A DNA stretch of 64,000 nucleotides from Chara braunii (taxonomy: Eukaryota > Streptophyta > Charophyceae > Charales > Characeae). Location of the stretch: NCBI GenBank assembly GCA_003427395.1, contig BFEA01000053.1:1865278-1929277 (forward strand), written 5' to 3'. The translations under genes and the position numbers were made by a program. The notes below the pieces were generated by a model. It saw nothing but the letters and a program-made list of their open reading frames with translations, made no database searches and had not been told where the DNA came from. Positions 43,104 to 54,372 of the stretch are shown in pieces. The stretch's first letter is position 1, and every line of letters begins with the position of its first letter.

Positions 43104-45045
43104 TCAAGTTGGGCATTGCCAAACATCATAAGCAATATATGAAAGGTAGATCTCGGGTTGAACATAATCAGGGATTTCGAATCTGTGTTCAAAGGTACTC
43201 AAAAGCAAGGATTTTATCATCAAGGTATATTTTTTCTCCCTTGCTCTACCAATCTCGGCAATAACTTCCAACAGAGGCATTTTGTTTCTCCTGTCTTCAA
43301 ATCCCTTAGCAATTGAGAACTCAGGTAGTCTTTCGAATTCCCTTACTCCTACTCCCCAAGTTACTTCACGTTTTAGCTTCTCTCGCCACTCTTTTGTCCG
43401 CTCAAGGCTGATATACACCCCTTTTAAATATTTCAAGTAGTCAGCCTCCTCCTCCAGACTGTTAGAGGAATAAACCCCCACATCCAAACTGTCAGAGTTA
43501 AGAAACTTAACTACCTGAATATGAAATACTATATGTCCTTCCCCACAAATCTCATGCCTCAAAATTACAAAGGGATTATCATGCCCTATCACCTCATAAA
43601 GTTTGCCCCTCACATCTTGAACTCTCTTCACTTTCCATGCAAATTTTATCATGGCATGTCAATTGTCTCTTGGGAATGTAAGTCCCTCAACAGTTGGTGA
43701 TGGTATCCCAACAAAAGGTCTAACATAGGTACTAAAAGAGAAACTATTTCCCTCTCGTTCTAACCTTATTTTCTTACCATGCACAACATCCGACGCTCGT
43801 TGCCAACAAACACATTTTCTGCATTCTTCAAATCTTTGTTTCGGCACATGAATCTCAATATTATACTCATCAAGATCAATAAAATAACAGGTAAGAACAT
43901 ACAGACTATCATGATCTCGCCCCGATTTCTTTATAGCCTCATAGCTCACGATCTCATTGGGGATTATGACTCTGGTCATTATAAGATTAAGAGAATTTAA
44001 CAGTTTATCTGATTCAACCTCACTCAACCCTCCATGGCCTCTTATCAGTCTAAGCCTAGGTTTCTCTCTTAAGGGTACATAGCGTCGACCCATCTGACTC
44101 TTTGGTCTCGTTTCACTTTCAAAACAAACTCAATCACTGCAGACCAATTATCTTTTGATAAATTTATGTCGGGCAAGATAGGAGCTGAAAATCCCTTAAA
44201 GATAGTAAATCGAGTAGATCCAGTGAAATTTTTATCTTCCCTCTCAAATCTCTCTTTCTCTTTCAGTACCACTTCTTCAGCAAATCCCCAGCATCTCTCA
44301 TACACCGCTTCAGCACTTCTCTCCTTTGGGACATAAATTATCACATCATACATGTCCAGTTCTGTGTAATAGAATGTCAGTATGTATAATCATTTCTGCT
44401 CTCATTCGCTCTCGACCATCTCATATCTGACAGCCTCATATGGAAACAACTCTTTCTTACTTAGAATGTTCAGTGACTTCAGGAAATACTCAACTTTCTC
44501 TTGACTTGGGCATGAACCTCTGTCAAATTTCAGCCTTCTCTGTCTGATTTCCTCTGCTGAAGTTTCGTCAATCCTTACGTCCACCGGTTCTTTTCTCCCA
44601 CGTCAATATCATGCTGATAATTGGCAACCAGTTAGTCCCATCACAATAGTTGTTAGGTATAGGAGGAATTGAAACAGTCTTATACGCTACTGGCATCACA
44701 CCCCATTCCACTTTCTTCTTTTGCTTGATCAGATTTGCCTTCTCATCATAGATAAATTGAGTCACAATCTCTCATTGCCAATTAAAGTTTTCATCATCGT
44801 TGTTGCCTCCTTCTTTGACGTATGGGCGGATATCGTAGATATCTCCCTCCAAGAAGTGAGTCAGTACTATGCAGATGGTCGAGCCACGGGAGTGATAGCC
44901 TCAACAGCCCTCATATCGATACGGAAATATATCATTGGAAGTGAGTTTGGATAGCTCTTTCAATGCACTATCGACCAACATTTGTCTTGATCCGATTTGC
45001 CCTCTTTCTTTCAATTCCTCCAATGTATTGGGGAATTATAGAACA
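43104..45045 (-). pseudogene. leader polyprotein: four tandem copies of an unrecognised domain
   Basis: Starting about 250 bases after the primer site, coding-like sequence continues for about 1.9 kb with two frameshifts (near 44575 and 44080) and several stops. Four units repeat the same order: (1) an L-x-S-L-N-like helix (ALKELSKL, FLKSLNILSKK, LLNSLNLIMTR); (2) a PYE/YE motif (DIFPYRYEG, ELFPYEAVRYE, VIIPNEIVSYE, NPFVILRHE); (3) a strand pair (CIVLTHFL..YDIRPYVKE, LYILTFYY..YDVIIYVPKER, LYVLTCYF..YNIEIHVPKQR, VFHIQVVKF..LDVGVY); (4) a charged segment; and (5) a closing helix after a W (TNWLPIISMI, DNWSAVIEFV, and DN-stop-HAMIKFA, where TGA probably replaced TGG). Spacing is about 490, 485 and 385 bases. 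The fourth unit (43652-43104) is the most diverged. No family known to me matches. Confidence 0.65.
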
Positions 45046-45294
45046 TACCTGATATCAAACTCAATTCTCTCCAGTCAATAGTATAAATTTCCTCTCTCGG
45101 TCCCCTATGGTACCTCACACAAGGAAAAATAAGACTCAATTAGCAATTTAAGTTTTTCAAGAGAATAACGACTCCAGAAAAGATCGCAAAATCAGTTTAG
45201 AAAATTCTGAAATTGTCAACAGTTCTCAAGGCCTAATCAAATCTCAAAGTTGTTTGTTGACCCAGGCTCGTTCCGGACACAAAAAATTTTCATG

Positions 45295-45312
45295 TCCCCA
45301 GCAACGACGCCA
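45295..45312 (-). promoter_or_regulatory. primer-binding site, tRNA-Asp type
   Basis: On the sense strand TGGCGTCGTTGCTGGGGA differs at two positions from the complement of the plant tRNA-Asp 3' end as I remember it (TGGCGCCGTTGCCGGGGA), which Athila-type gypsy elements use. It lies four bases from the LTR edge, which fixes the orientation of the element. Confidence 0.75.
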
Positions 45313-45915
45313 TTTTTATCGCATTTTTTTTCAGTCCGTCCGCTTCAGGTGACCGGAAAGACAACAGGCTGTCACGCAGGATTTTGAATGCGATTGCAAT
45401 AAATCAAATAAATTAAATAATGCAAATCCTTTCCTGTTGTGTGCGTCCGGCTTTGAGCGAGACCCTTCTATTGCGGTCTTCGTCGGTCCCCGGTCTTAGG
45501 AATCTTTTATTTTGATTCGGAACAGCTGAGAATCATGCAAATAATAATCATAAAATTATGGAGTGTTATGCATGCATCAATTATGTCAATCTGATTTTAA
45601 GAACTGTGACAGAATCATCCAAGAGAACAATCATCAAACAAGAACAATGCAAGAGGCAAGACTAACTGACTGACTTGGGCAAAGACAAAGTCAAATGAAT
45701 GAGGGAAGAATGAGAACTCATAATAGTCTTAGGAAGTACATATGGAAGAGAACATGGCCAGCACCGATCAAGAGTCCTTACTCCTCTCTCTAAACCTTAC
45801 ACTCATCTTCTCACTTTGTTGTCCGTCGTTTAGGCTTCTTGCCATGTCTCCGTACTCTCTAAGGTTGTGCCTTCTGAATGTAAACCCATATGAAGTCTGC
45901 TAGTTCTAAACACTT

Positions 45916-46464
45916 TCATCCAAGTCCCATGATACGGAAGTCAGCCATAACACAAAACTCCTCCCATAGTGTAGGGAGATATGGCTGAGAGAAGATGCCT
46001 CGTCTGAGATATGGAAATTCGGATGGCTCAGTCACTGCCTCGTAATCGATCACTGCAGGCGATATGTACCTCTTGGCCAAGTCCACCAGTCCACCCCAAT
46101 AAGAGCCGTCAGTAAGGTAGTAAGGGACCGGCGGTTTGGGGTAGTCGGTGAAAAGCTTAGGACCAAAGCTACAGACTAACTTTGTGCTCCCCTGGAGTCT
46201 CTCGACTTTCCATTGCACAAACCCGGCTGCCACGGCCCAAACTGCATCAAAATAAGGATCTGTCTCATTCCTTTTTTTCAGGAAGATTCGCAGATCATTG
46301 ATTGTACCCTCCGCGAACTCAGTGAGAAAAACGAAGATAGACAAATCTTCGCGCCTGAACCCATCAATTCTGACATACTTGTAGAGGAAGCTCTCCCTGG
46401 CAGCAATCAGGTTGAGGCTGTCAAGGACCGACTGATCAACTTTGATAAGGTTGATCTCTCTCAT
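45916..46464 (-). CDS. fifth copy of the unknown repeat domain, inside the LTR
   Basis: 182 codons open on the sense strand. The blocks are those of the leader polyprotein: LDSLNLIAARESF, YKYVRIDG, FVFLTEF..NDLRIFLKKR, KLVCSFGPKLFTDYP and a closing SYWGGLVDLAKR. The frame stays open upstream for about 75 more codons (SGGRLSIKHSHFSLSGSN), so the true start is uncertain. It lies about 600 bases upstream of the LTR edge, directly before the other four copies in sense order. The copy in the other LTR is broken. No known function. Confidence 0.6.
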   Translation of the reverse strand: MREINLIKVDQSVLDSLNLIAARESFLYKYVRIDGFRREDLSIFVFLTEFAEGTINDLRIFLKKRNETDPYFDAVWAVAAGFVQWKVERLQGSTKLVCSFGPKLFTDYPKPPVPYYLTDGSYWGGLVDLAKRYISPAVIDYEAVTEPSEFPYLRRGIFSQPYLPTLWEEFCVMADFRIMGLG

Positions 46465-49400
46465 GTGTTCGGATATGTAGTTACTCCCTGATAGAGAGAA
46501 GTGACTATGCTTGATTGACAGACGTCCGCCGCTTAAATGTCTTTTGTATATTGTTCTGGATGTCGTTTTCCGATTACTGTTTCCGATTACTGTTTCTGAT
46601 TGTTGTTTTTGATTGCTGTTTCTGATTGTTGTTTCTGATAAAAACGTTGCTGAGATTGCCGACCAGACGCAGAATTGATGTTGATCAGTTGCTAGTTAAC
46701 TGCTGATCAAGGACTGAAAAATTGTTGGTCAAGGAATTGTGACTGCTGATTAGAGAAGAAAGAGATTGATTGTTGATTGGAAAACTGAGCGTTGCTAAAA
46801 TTTTAATGACTGAAACTGGGTACTGTAGAGATTCTGTTGAATGAATAATAACTGAATGTTGATTGAGTAACAGTTGAATGATGACTGAATAACAGTTGGG
46901 TGCTTAATATAATAATAGGTTAATTGTTGACTGGCAGGAAAATTGAAAGCTGCTTGCTCTCCCAGTCTCATCACTTGATAGTTTTAAACGAATACCTTTA
47001 CATCCCATATCTGAGTATCGCCTTGTGATTACTACTCTGTCTGTTCATCTTTTCGGCATTATACGGTCTCTTCATAGAGTATCCTCCCCTCGTCATTCTC
47101 ACCGTTGGCTGCCAACAGCCTCTCGTGCCTGGTCCACTGCTTCGGGTACTGAGAAATGTGATACTTTGATTGAATAGAAGTTGAGTGTTAGTGAGAATGT
47201 CAAACTTCCAAGTTCTGATCACCTGATCCCAGAAGCACAATTCAAAATGTAGTTTGTCGAGGGGTGTCTGACAATCAGAGGTATCTGTGGTATTGCAGAT
47301 TGTTGGGTGACGTTCTATTGCTCGGAAACGTAAGTGTAACTTAAAGACTTTAGTGTTCACTCGAGTCTCGCTCTAGTATGTTCCACAGATTCCAATAAGA
47401 ATCCAGTACTGTGCAAATTGTCCTGACAATCGAAGAAATAAAGTACGTACTCTATAAATTTTCTGTCACCTAACACCCGAACTGCATGTTCCCTCTGGGT
47501 TTGCTGGTACAACTTCATGTCTAGGCTCGCCTCCTCTTCCCATCCCTTTTCCTTGTCTCTGTTCGATATGCCTTTCACCACCAAGACATCCTTTTCCCTC
47601 ATCCTTCTCCTTCACGTCATCAGGCTGCATTATGGATAACCCTCATGTTGATTGCAGAGATTTACTATCACGCTAGATTGTTGCTCTTGTCGTCAGGGTT
47701 CGATTAAGTAAAGTCCAGGAGTACTCTTTTAACGGTATCTGAGACTTCGCGGGCAGCCTACAGACTTTGTAGTAGTTAATGATCAGTTCCTCATCGGATA
47801 GACTGGCCGAGTTAGCCTAATCAGCCAGTTTGTCTGGCTAGGAGAACTTCAAAACAGTGTTTTCGTGGTAATCGAACTTCTGACACTCGATCTCAGACAC
47901 GGGAATAAAGTAATAGCTCGAGAAGTATCGATGGGTTCAACGGTGACTCATAATGGGTTCAACGGTGACTCATAATGAGTTAGCGCAAGGAAAACCAAGT
48001 CAAGAATTCCTTGTTCGAGAAGGTGTCTCTTATGCCTCGCCAATGATCCAAAGAGGTAAAGTGAAATCAGGTGCAAAACACGCTTGGCACTCCTTAATGA
48101 CCCTCTAAAACCCCCGTGAAACAGGACGCCGCGACAGTCCAGTGCCACTGCCTGCAGTTAGCCTCATGTGAGTCCCTGGGGTTTCGTTGAGCCCCTTCAC
48201 ACTGGTTACAAGACTCTGGATCTATAGGCTTCGTGGCAATTTTCGTGCCCAGGAACGCAAAGACTGTCAACAGAAACTCCTACTGTTAACCATGTGCAGA
48301 TCGGGTCTTTCGTCTATCAGACCATCTCTTCTGAGCAAGGCACAAAATATTTGCCGCCTTGAAGGCAGTTACCATACTAGTTGAGGGCGAAGAGTTCAAG
48401 AATTCAAGTTTCTAGCGAGGAAAACAGAGAGCGATTATGCAGTGTTTGCGGTATGCAGATTGTCAACTCTCTCGCTGATCGGTAAACTTTTATGCACACA
48501 GACACACAAACAGTCCACTTCTGGTGTTGTACACAGGTGTTGAAGAGATATTCTGTTAATCCCCATCAATTAGGAACTTAATTACTAAGTATGCTACGTT
48601 TCTCAGTATAGACTTCTTCCTACCCATTGTATGGGAGGAGAAGACACAGTGGCCTAGTCATACGACATTTCTCATATTCTAGGCAAATTCACGTGCAACC
48701 CTCATTCGCTCCATACCTCACCTCTCTTCACCGTCTGGGTTTGCCAGTGGAGTTCTAGCCAATGATCACAACACCTACAGACGAGCTTGAACGTGGGTAA
48801 TTTCTATGATGTCAAGCGAGCCCATAGCCAGAGTTAGGCCAAAGTTTTACTTGCCCGATTAGCTCGGCAAACTATTTTCTCATTTTGCTTAATTCGACGA
48901 AAAGAAAAATACAATTTCCGACCTCAATCAGTTATCACTTTGTACGGGAGGGTTATCAAGGGAAAATTACCCCCTCCCTTGAGCGGGGCTTTGACACTCA
49001 AGAACGACTACAGGGCAAGTAGGACAGTGCAAGTGAAGATTTCCTTGCCTTAAAATTTATCTGTTCTCAAACCGATAGCAATCACTCACGTGAACGAGGA
49101 CATACTTTCCCCAAGACAGCCTGGGTATCTTGGCCTTGTCAGATCATAGGTACTCAAGCATCAAATCAAATAACGGAGCCTCTATATGGAACCGGGCTTA
49201 ACAGAAAACGTGAATCTTAACGGCTAGTTTTAAGCCCGAACTCATGAGCGCCCTGATACCAGAGAACATCTCTGGCAATAGATCTCTCTTCGCTCGCGTT
49301 ACCCGTTAGCATAGCTGATTTAGACTCGGATCAGTTGTGCTGGCTCACACTTTCGCCTTTTCTTTCTTTATTTGTCAAAAGGTCAACCTCGTAACCCGTC

Positions 49401-50470
49401 CAGACGAGACTTCGCAGTAATCCGCTGACTCACTCGGTCACTGTCCCAAGGCCATCGAATATGGGCGGAGAAAAACACTGTACTTCATACGCATCCGCTT
49501 GCAATCAAACGCCTCTTGGAACGTGAAAGTTACCCGTTAACTCCCAATTAGCTAGCCTACCACCCCCCCCTTCGTCAAGAAGCCTGCAGTATCCCCGTCA
49601 GTCAGCAGGAGTTTAAGCAATTTGAGCACACTCTAGAGGCTAGACAATCTTTCGAGTGCGACCATACTGTCACGCCAGTGCTAAATGGAATTGTCTCTCG
49701 CCTAACGGTCTGATAACACGGTGCACTCACGCACTCATAATCTCACGGAGGTGGGAGTTTAAAGCAACAGCCCTCTAAAAAGAAGAAAAGGAGAGACGAG
49801 CGGCCAGAAGAGTCCAAATTAGTAATCTCCCAAGAATCGACCCCTGGCAGCAATAAAAGGAAAAAGATCCGAGCCAGAGAATAAGAGTCATCGAGTTTCT
49901 CTTAGCGTGGATCGACAGACGTTCGCTCACTGAAGAGTGCCTCTCTTTCGCTTCCTCTCGCCTGCAATTTTTGACTCGTCGATACAGTTCCCCACCGTGT
50001 ATTGTCCAGCGCAGTGTCACCACTTTGACGGAAGCGTCATATCAACAATACATAGCGAGGAAGCGTGGAGGCGTCAACTGAAAACCCACGCTTTCTACAA
50101 GCGCGTGCTCCACTCGTCCCTTGAGTCTCCCCTTTCATTTACCGCCCTCACACACCTTTTTTCCTAGTCTCTCGCCATAGCACAAAGACTCGCTGTGGCT
50201 CAGTGGACACAAAACGCAGCGAGTGAACATAGGGGCAGTTGTTGACATCAACTGTGTCCAGAAAGATCACACGCGTCCCTCTCATCCGCACAGTCTTCCC
50301 CTTTTGTTGACCTCTTCTCGCTTCCCTGGACTGCCACGTGTAGCCCGTGTACCTCGTGTACCGATCACTCACACCCCCTTTCCTGTCCCTCGTCCTCTGA
50401 GACTCCACTGCCGCGAGCTGCCCTCGGGCCCGCCTTCCTCAGGCAGTACCAGCGGGTGGTTCTTGCAGAC

Positions 50471-50995
50471 CTAGCCTTGCCTGTTCCGGGAGTGAAGGTC
50501 CGTCTCCCAGTTTCCTGCCTCGCTCATCTCACTCTCCCCACCTGAGTCCTGTTCCAGATGGGCTTGTTCCCTGTCCGCTGTATCCATCGAGGTCTTGGTC
50601 TCATGATACGAGACCGTTACCTGACTTTTTGTTGTCACTCCGTCCCTCCTGCAGCGCCTCTCCACACAATCCTTTGCCTCCGTGATCGCGTCCTGTAGTT
50701 TTGGGTTAGTCCTCATCTCCACCTCCTTAGCACCTTCCAAATTGATCTTCAGCCTTAGTTTGTCCCCTCCATCGTAGTAAGGCATTACTGTGATCCAGAG
50801 ACCTTCTCCAGACATGGGTTTCCAGCGCGTCTGGAGATACCAGTAACCCGGCCTATAGCCGTGTAGCGGCATAGCCAGGCTTCACCTAATAGACTCAGCG
50901 TTGTACCAGGCCACAGCCCCAAAGTTGTGCGCACTAGAAAGCTCACAGCATACGCCAATGTCGCCTTCTCTCCAATAGCCAGTGCCAGCGCTTAG
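50471..50995 (-). pseudogene. LTR-borne W-rich reading frame of unknown function
   Basis: 50872-50471 is open (133 codons): GYRPGYWYLQTRWKPMSGEG, ITVMPYYDGGDKLRLKINLE, LQDAITEAKD, then a polar acidic tail (HLEQDSGGESEMSEAGNWET). In the same frame upstream, after one TGA, HPHVWCDCELSAGTGYWREG and HNFGAVAWYNAESIR are read, so the original frame was longer. The richness in W, Y, G and C suggests a folded beta-type domain. I recognise no family. Confidence 0.4.
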
Positions 50996-52530
50996 CTCGC
51001 AGTCACACCACACGTGGGGATGCCGGTCAGGCTAAGTTTTAAACCTATCGAAATTCGGGGACTCAACATACTACCACTACCCACGTTCGCAGAGCGGTAA
51101 CATTCCCCTCACACACCTGCCAGGAAACTCAAAATCTGCCCTGTTTTAGAACTTAGAGGGGCCGAGGTCTCTGTGTACAAAGGGGAAAATCAAATAATAT
51201 TTTAGAATTCAAGATCAATAAAATAACAAGAGATCAACTTATTTCTGAACACGTGAGGCCGGAACTCAATAGCTCGTGCACAGACAGGGCACTCAAACCA
51301 CCATCGCGTAAGTCCCTAGTCCGTGCAACATGACCAAGGTCCAAAAAAATAAAAATAATAGAGGTCCCATAATGGGATACCGACGATCATACCCTCCTTT
51401 TTAAAATGCACTGTCGACCTACTCCTATTGGGTACCCGTGTCTGATGGCAAGGAGGGGGCTTATGACCTTCCACGGAGGGTGATAAGCCTCCTACCGATG
51501 AGGTCGTGGGTCACCCCTTTTTTTAGGCCTAACTACACGGTGTTCAATCGGACTGATTCGGCGCAGAGAAACAAGCGAGAAGTCAGGGTCAGTCTAAACC
51601 ACAGATTGCCACTGCACCCGTCATTCTAGTCGTTGGCCTTCCCGCGAAACAGTGGGCCGAAAAGTCCAAAGAGAATTTAGTAATAACAATAATAATAATT
51701 ATTATAATAACCGCCGAAATAAAAGATGGGGCTTCAAATTTTCTTTGCGCTGCAGCCTCGTCTGGACAGTGATAAGACTTCATATACAAGTTTGAAACCC
51801 GACTCTCAACCTGTCCCCTCTCTCTCCTTTTCACACTTTTCCTTTCACAATCATCACTGTATTTACCCCTAAGCATAGCTACTCGAGTCCAGTGCGTCGT
51901 TGAAACGTCCACACGGCTTACCTCTATCCCGTCCCTGTACCTAGCCTGGATCACAGCGATTAGGACCAGATGGTCCTTTCGACTCCAGCAGGCCTGGTTA
52001 ACTGATAGCGGTCGCGACTCGGAAACTCAACCGTTGGCCACCCCCGAATTAAAATAAGTACTCATGTCTTTGCATAGCCTTGACGGTTAATTTTTATTTT
52101 CTTTTCCATCTTTTCTTTCTCTTTTTACTTCGCTCTTCTAATCCTTCTCTACCCGACATCGATATTTGTCCCGTGCACCTAACCCATAACCTATTTAGAG
52201 GGGCACTTGGCGCGCGGTTGAAAAGATTGAGCCAGTCCTTTTACCTCCTCGTCCCAGGGCGAGCCCGGCGGCTACCACGGCCACAGGCCGGTTGTGCTCT
52301 GCTGTACAGCAGGGCGCAGAGCCTGCGTGGACCAATGGAAGCCCTGTGGCGCACCTTTTTGCCGAGACAAGCACCAACAGGGTCAGTCCATAATAGGGTT
52401 CCATTTGGGTATACCAAGAATGTTGCACAGGTTCGAAGGCAACCCGACGAGTAGCGGGCACCCAAGCAAGGAACAATCACTGGGTAGGACTGGCACACGG
52501 AGGAGGGTCGGGACACTGCGCCCTCCGACA

Positions 52531-52609
52531 TCGGGTCTCTCCAGTGTGACCCGAAAACTTACTCAAACTTTGGGATTTAGGGTTTTTTCGTCTTCGTGTA
52601 AGTATGCCC
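52531..52609 (+). mobile_element. short TIR element, right part
   Basis: Continuation of the element at 26440-26864. It ends CGTGTAAGTATGCCC, the inverted terminal repeat of the left end, followed by TAA and the missing right end of dispersed repeat copy 5. Confidence 0.6.
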
Positions 52610-52644
52610 TAAGGGGGGAAACACAACCCTGATGGGCTGCGAAC
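52610..52644 (+). repeat. dispersed repeat family R, copy 5 (right end)
   Basis: GGGGGGAAACACAACCCTGA followed by GGGCTGCGAAC corresponds to the common right end of copies 1, 3 and 4. Confidence 0.75.
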
Positions 52645-52753
52645 AGAATGCGGAAAAACACAAATGAGCGTGGTGGATAAACACATTGTCTACCTCGTGG
52701 GCCCGGGGAATGAAGCCCTAAGGTAGCCAAGGCAATGAGACTAAGAGCACACA

Positions 52754-52827
<74 letters not shown>

Positions 52828-52941
52828 NNNNNNNNNNNNNNNNNNNNNNNNNNNNNNNNNNNNNNNNNNNNNNNNNNNNNNNNNNNNNNNNNNNNNNNNN
52901 NNNNNNNNNNNNNNNNNNNNNNNNNNNNNNNNNNNNNNNNN

Positions 52942-52990
<49 letters not shown>

Positions 52991-53354
52991 GCGAGTTTTG
53001 TTCCATTTATTATTATGAGTGTGATAGAGAGACAAAGAGTGAGAGAGAAAAAGAAAGAGAGATAGAGAGAGACGGACGGAGGGGGGCTACCACACACAGA
53101 GAGTGGGAATGAGAGAGAAAGAGAGAGAGAGAGAGAGTTTTGTTCCATTTATTATTATGAGTGTGAGAGAGAGACAAAGAGAGAGAAAGAAAGAAAGAGA
53201 GAGAGGGAGTGGGGCTACCAGAGAGAGTTTTGTTTCATTTGTTGATATGAGTGAGACGGAGAAAAACAGAGAATGAAAGAGAGAAAGAAAGAGAGAAAGA
53301 AAGAGAGATAGAGAGAGAGGAAGGGGGGGGCTACCACAGAGAGAAAAAAAAAAA

Positions 53355-53740
53355 AATGTTGAATGGCAAAATTGAAATATGAACTAAATTGCGGTCGCGA
53401 TCTATTTCACAATTGGAATGATTTTTTTTAATTTATTGAGCGTTTATCCTGGAAAGATCACAACAAAATGTACGAGTACTTCAATTTTTAGGTTTTTTCA
53501 CGCATTCTTCTGAGTGTGAAAACTCACTGGATTTGGAGTATTTTTTTAGTTGGCCCACACATGGTTGAGTGGCAAAGATGGAAAATGTGTCAAATCGGTG
53601 TGACGATTATTTAATAGTCTAAATGATTTTTTTAATAAATTTTAATATTATTCCTGGAAAGAACACGACCCCATCTATGGGGATTCTCAAAATTTCAGAT
53701 ATTTCTGCGGGTTCCTCCAAGCACAAAAAATTGTCAAAGT
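53355..53740. repeat. diverged direct repeat, period about 205 bases
   Basis: TGTTGAATGGCAAA and TGGTTGAGTGGCAAA start the two units. Later TCCTGGAAAGA(T/A)CAC and an AT-rich block ATGATTTTTTTAAT recur in the same order in both. Confidence 0.5.
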
Positions 53741-54110
53741 TGCCTTTTGCAAAACGTATGTTTCGTTGTGCTTGACCTCCCTGTTTTTTGAAGACGGGGC
53801 TGAACGCCTGGGCCTGAGGGCCCTTTTGCAGTTCACAAGCCCTGACTTCTTTTGAAGGTCCACTTCTACCCAAGGACCGGTCCAACGCCCCCCACTTCTC
53901 TTTGGGGTCCACTCTCACCCGATGACTGATCTATCATTTTTTCAAAAGTCTCGGTTCTACCAGAGCCAGTTGTAGGCAGTATGTTGGCAAAGACTGGTCC
54001 CCCATTTTTTTTTGCCCCCTAAGAACCCTCTTTGCGTCTTGGTCACCCGCCACAAAAAATGCGACACCTTGACACAGACGCGGAAGCCCACTATACCGCA
54101 TCCTTAGGGT
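53741..54110. other. no recognised gene
   Basis: Mixed composition. Short frames on the minus strand (for example 53918-53619) show no motif. Confidence 0.3.
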
Positions 54111-54185
54111 TGTGAATTGTCTACCACATCGGCGCGTGGAACGCAGCCCTAAGGTAGCCAAAGCAATGAGACTAAGAGCACGCAC

Positions 54186-54245
<60 letters not shown>

Positions 54246-54372
54246 AAGTTTTGTTTCATTTTTTGATGTGAGTGAGAAAGAGAGACATAGAGTGGGAGAG
54301 AGATAGACAGTAAAAGAGAGAAAGAAAGACAGATAGAGAGAGAGGGAGAGGGGGGGGCTACCAAAAGAGAGA

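Larger units (their letters stand above)
26865..52530 (-). mobile_element. giant Ty3/gypsy-like LTR retrotransposon, decayed
   Basis: Two direct repeats of 7019 and 7214 bases (26865-33883 and 45317-52530) bound an 11.4-kb interior. Reading in the sense (minus) direction, LTRs begin TGTCGG at 52530. A tRNA-Asp-like primer site lies four bases after the 5' LTR (45312-45295). The order is then unknown tandem domains, gag, protease, RT, RNase H and integrase with a GPY/F-like end, then a G-rich tract before the 3' LTR. This pol order is that of Ty3/gypsy elements. In a hand-aligned stretch of about 100 bases at 26880 versus 45331 the LTRs differ at about 7 positions, so the insertion is old. No matching 5-base target duplication was found (AGCGG versus TCGGG). 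Confidence 0.85.
45317..52530 (-). repeat. 5' LTR (sense) of the giant retrotransposon, 7.2 kb
   Basis: On the + strand it starts TATCGCAT (one base changed from the TGTCGCAC of the partner) and ends CCTCCGACA. It contains sense frames at 50995-50471 and 46464-45916. A loosely repeated GACTGA/GATTG stretch at 46690-46960 also occurs at 28090-28320. Seven kilobases is far beyond the usual few hundred to two thousand bases of LTRs. Confidence 0.85.
52684..54366 (+). repeat. (GA)n-embedded repeat units, with an assembly gap
   Basis: A header (CCCTAAGGTAGCCAA.GCAAT, then GAGACTAAGAGCAC) at about 52715 and 54152 is followed each time by long (GA)n. A body (GTTTTGTTCCATTTATTATT or close variant, then GA/GAAA-rich, ending GGGGGGCTACCA) occurs at about 52993, 53140, 53227 and 54247. 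N fills 52828-52941 inside a (GA)n run. All RERE/SLSL frames here are artefacts. Confidence 0.8.

Noticed and set aside
26440-52609. A single 26-kb TIR DNA transposon (Maverick- or Harbinger-like giant)
   Set aside because: All coding content between the TIRs belongs to the LTR element, whose own LTR ends and primer site lie inside. Nesting explains the structure better.
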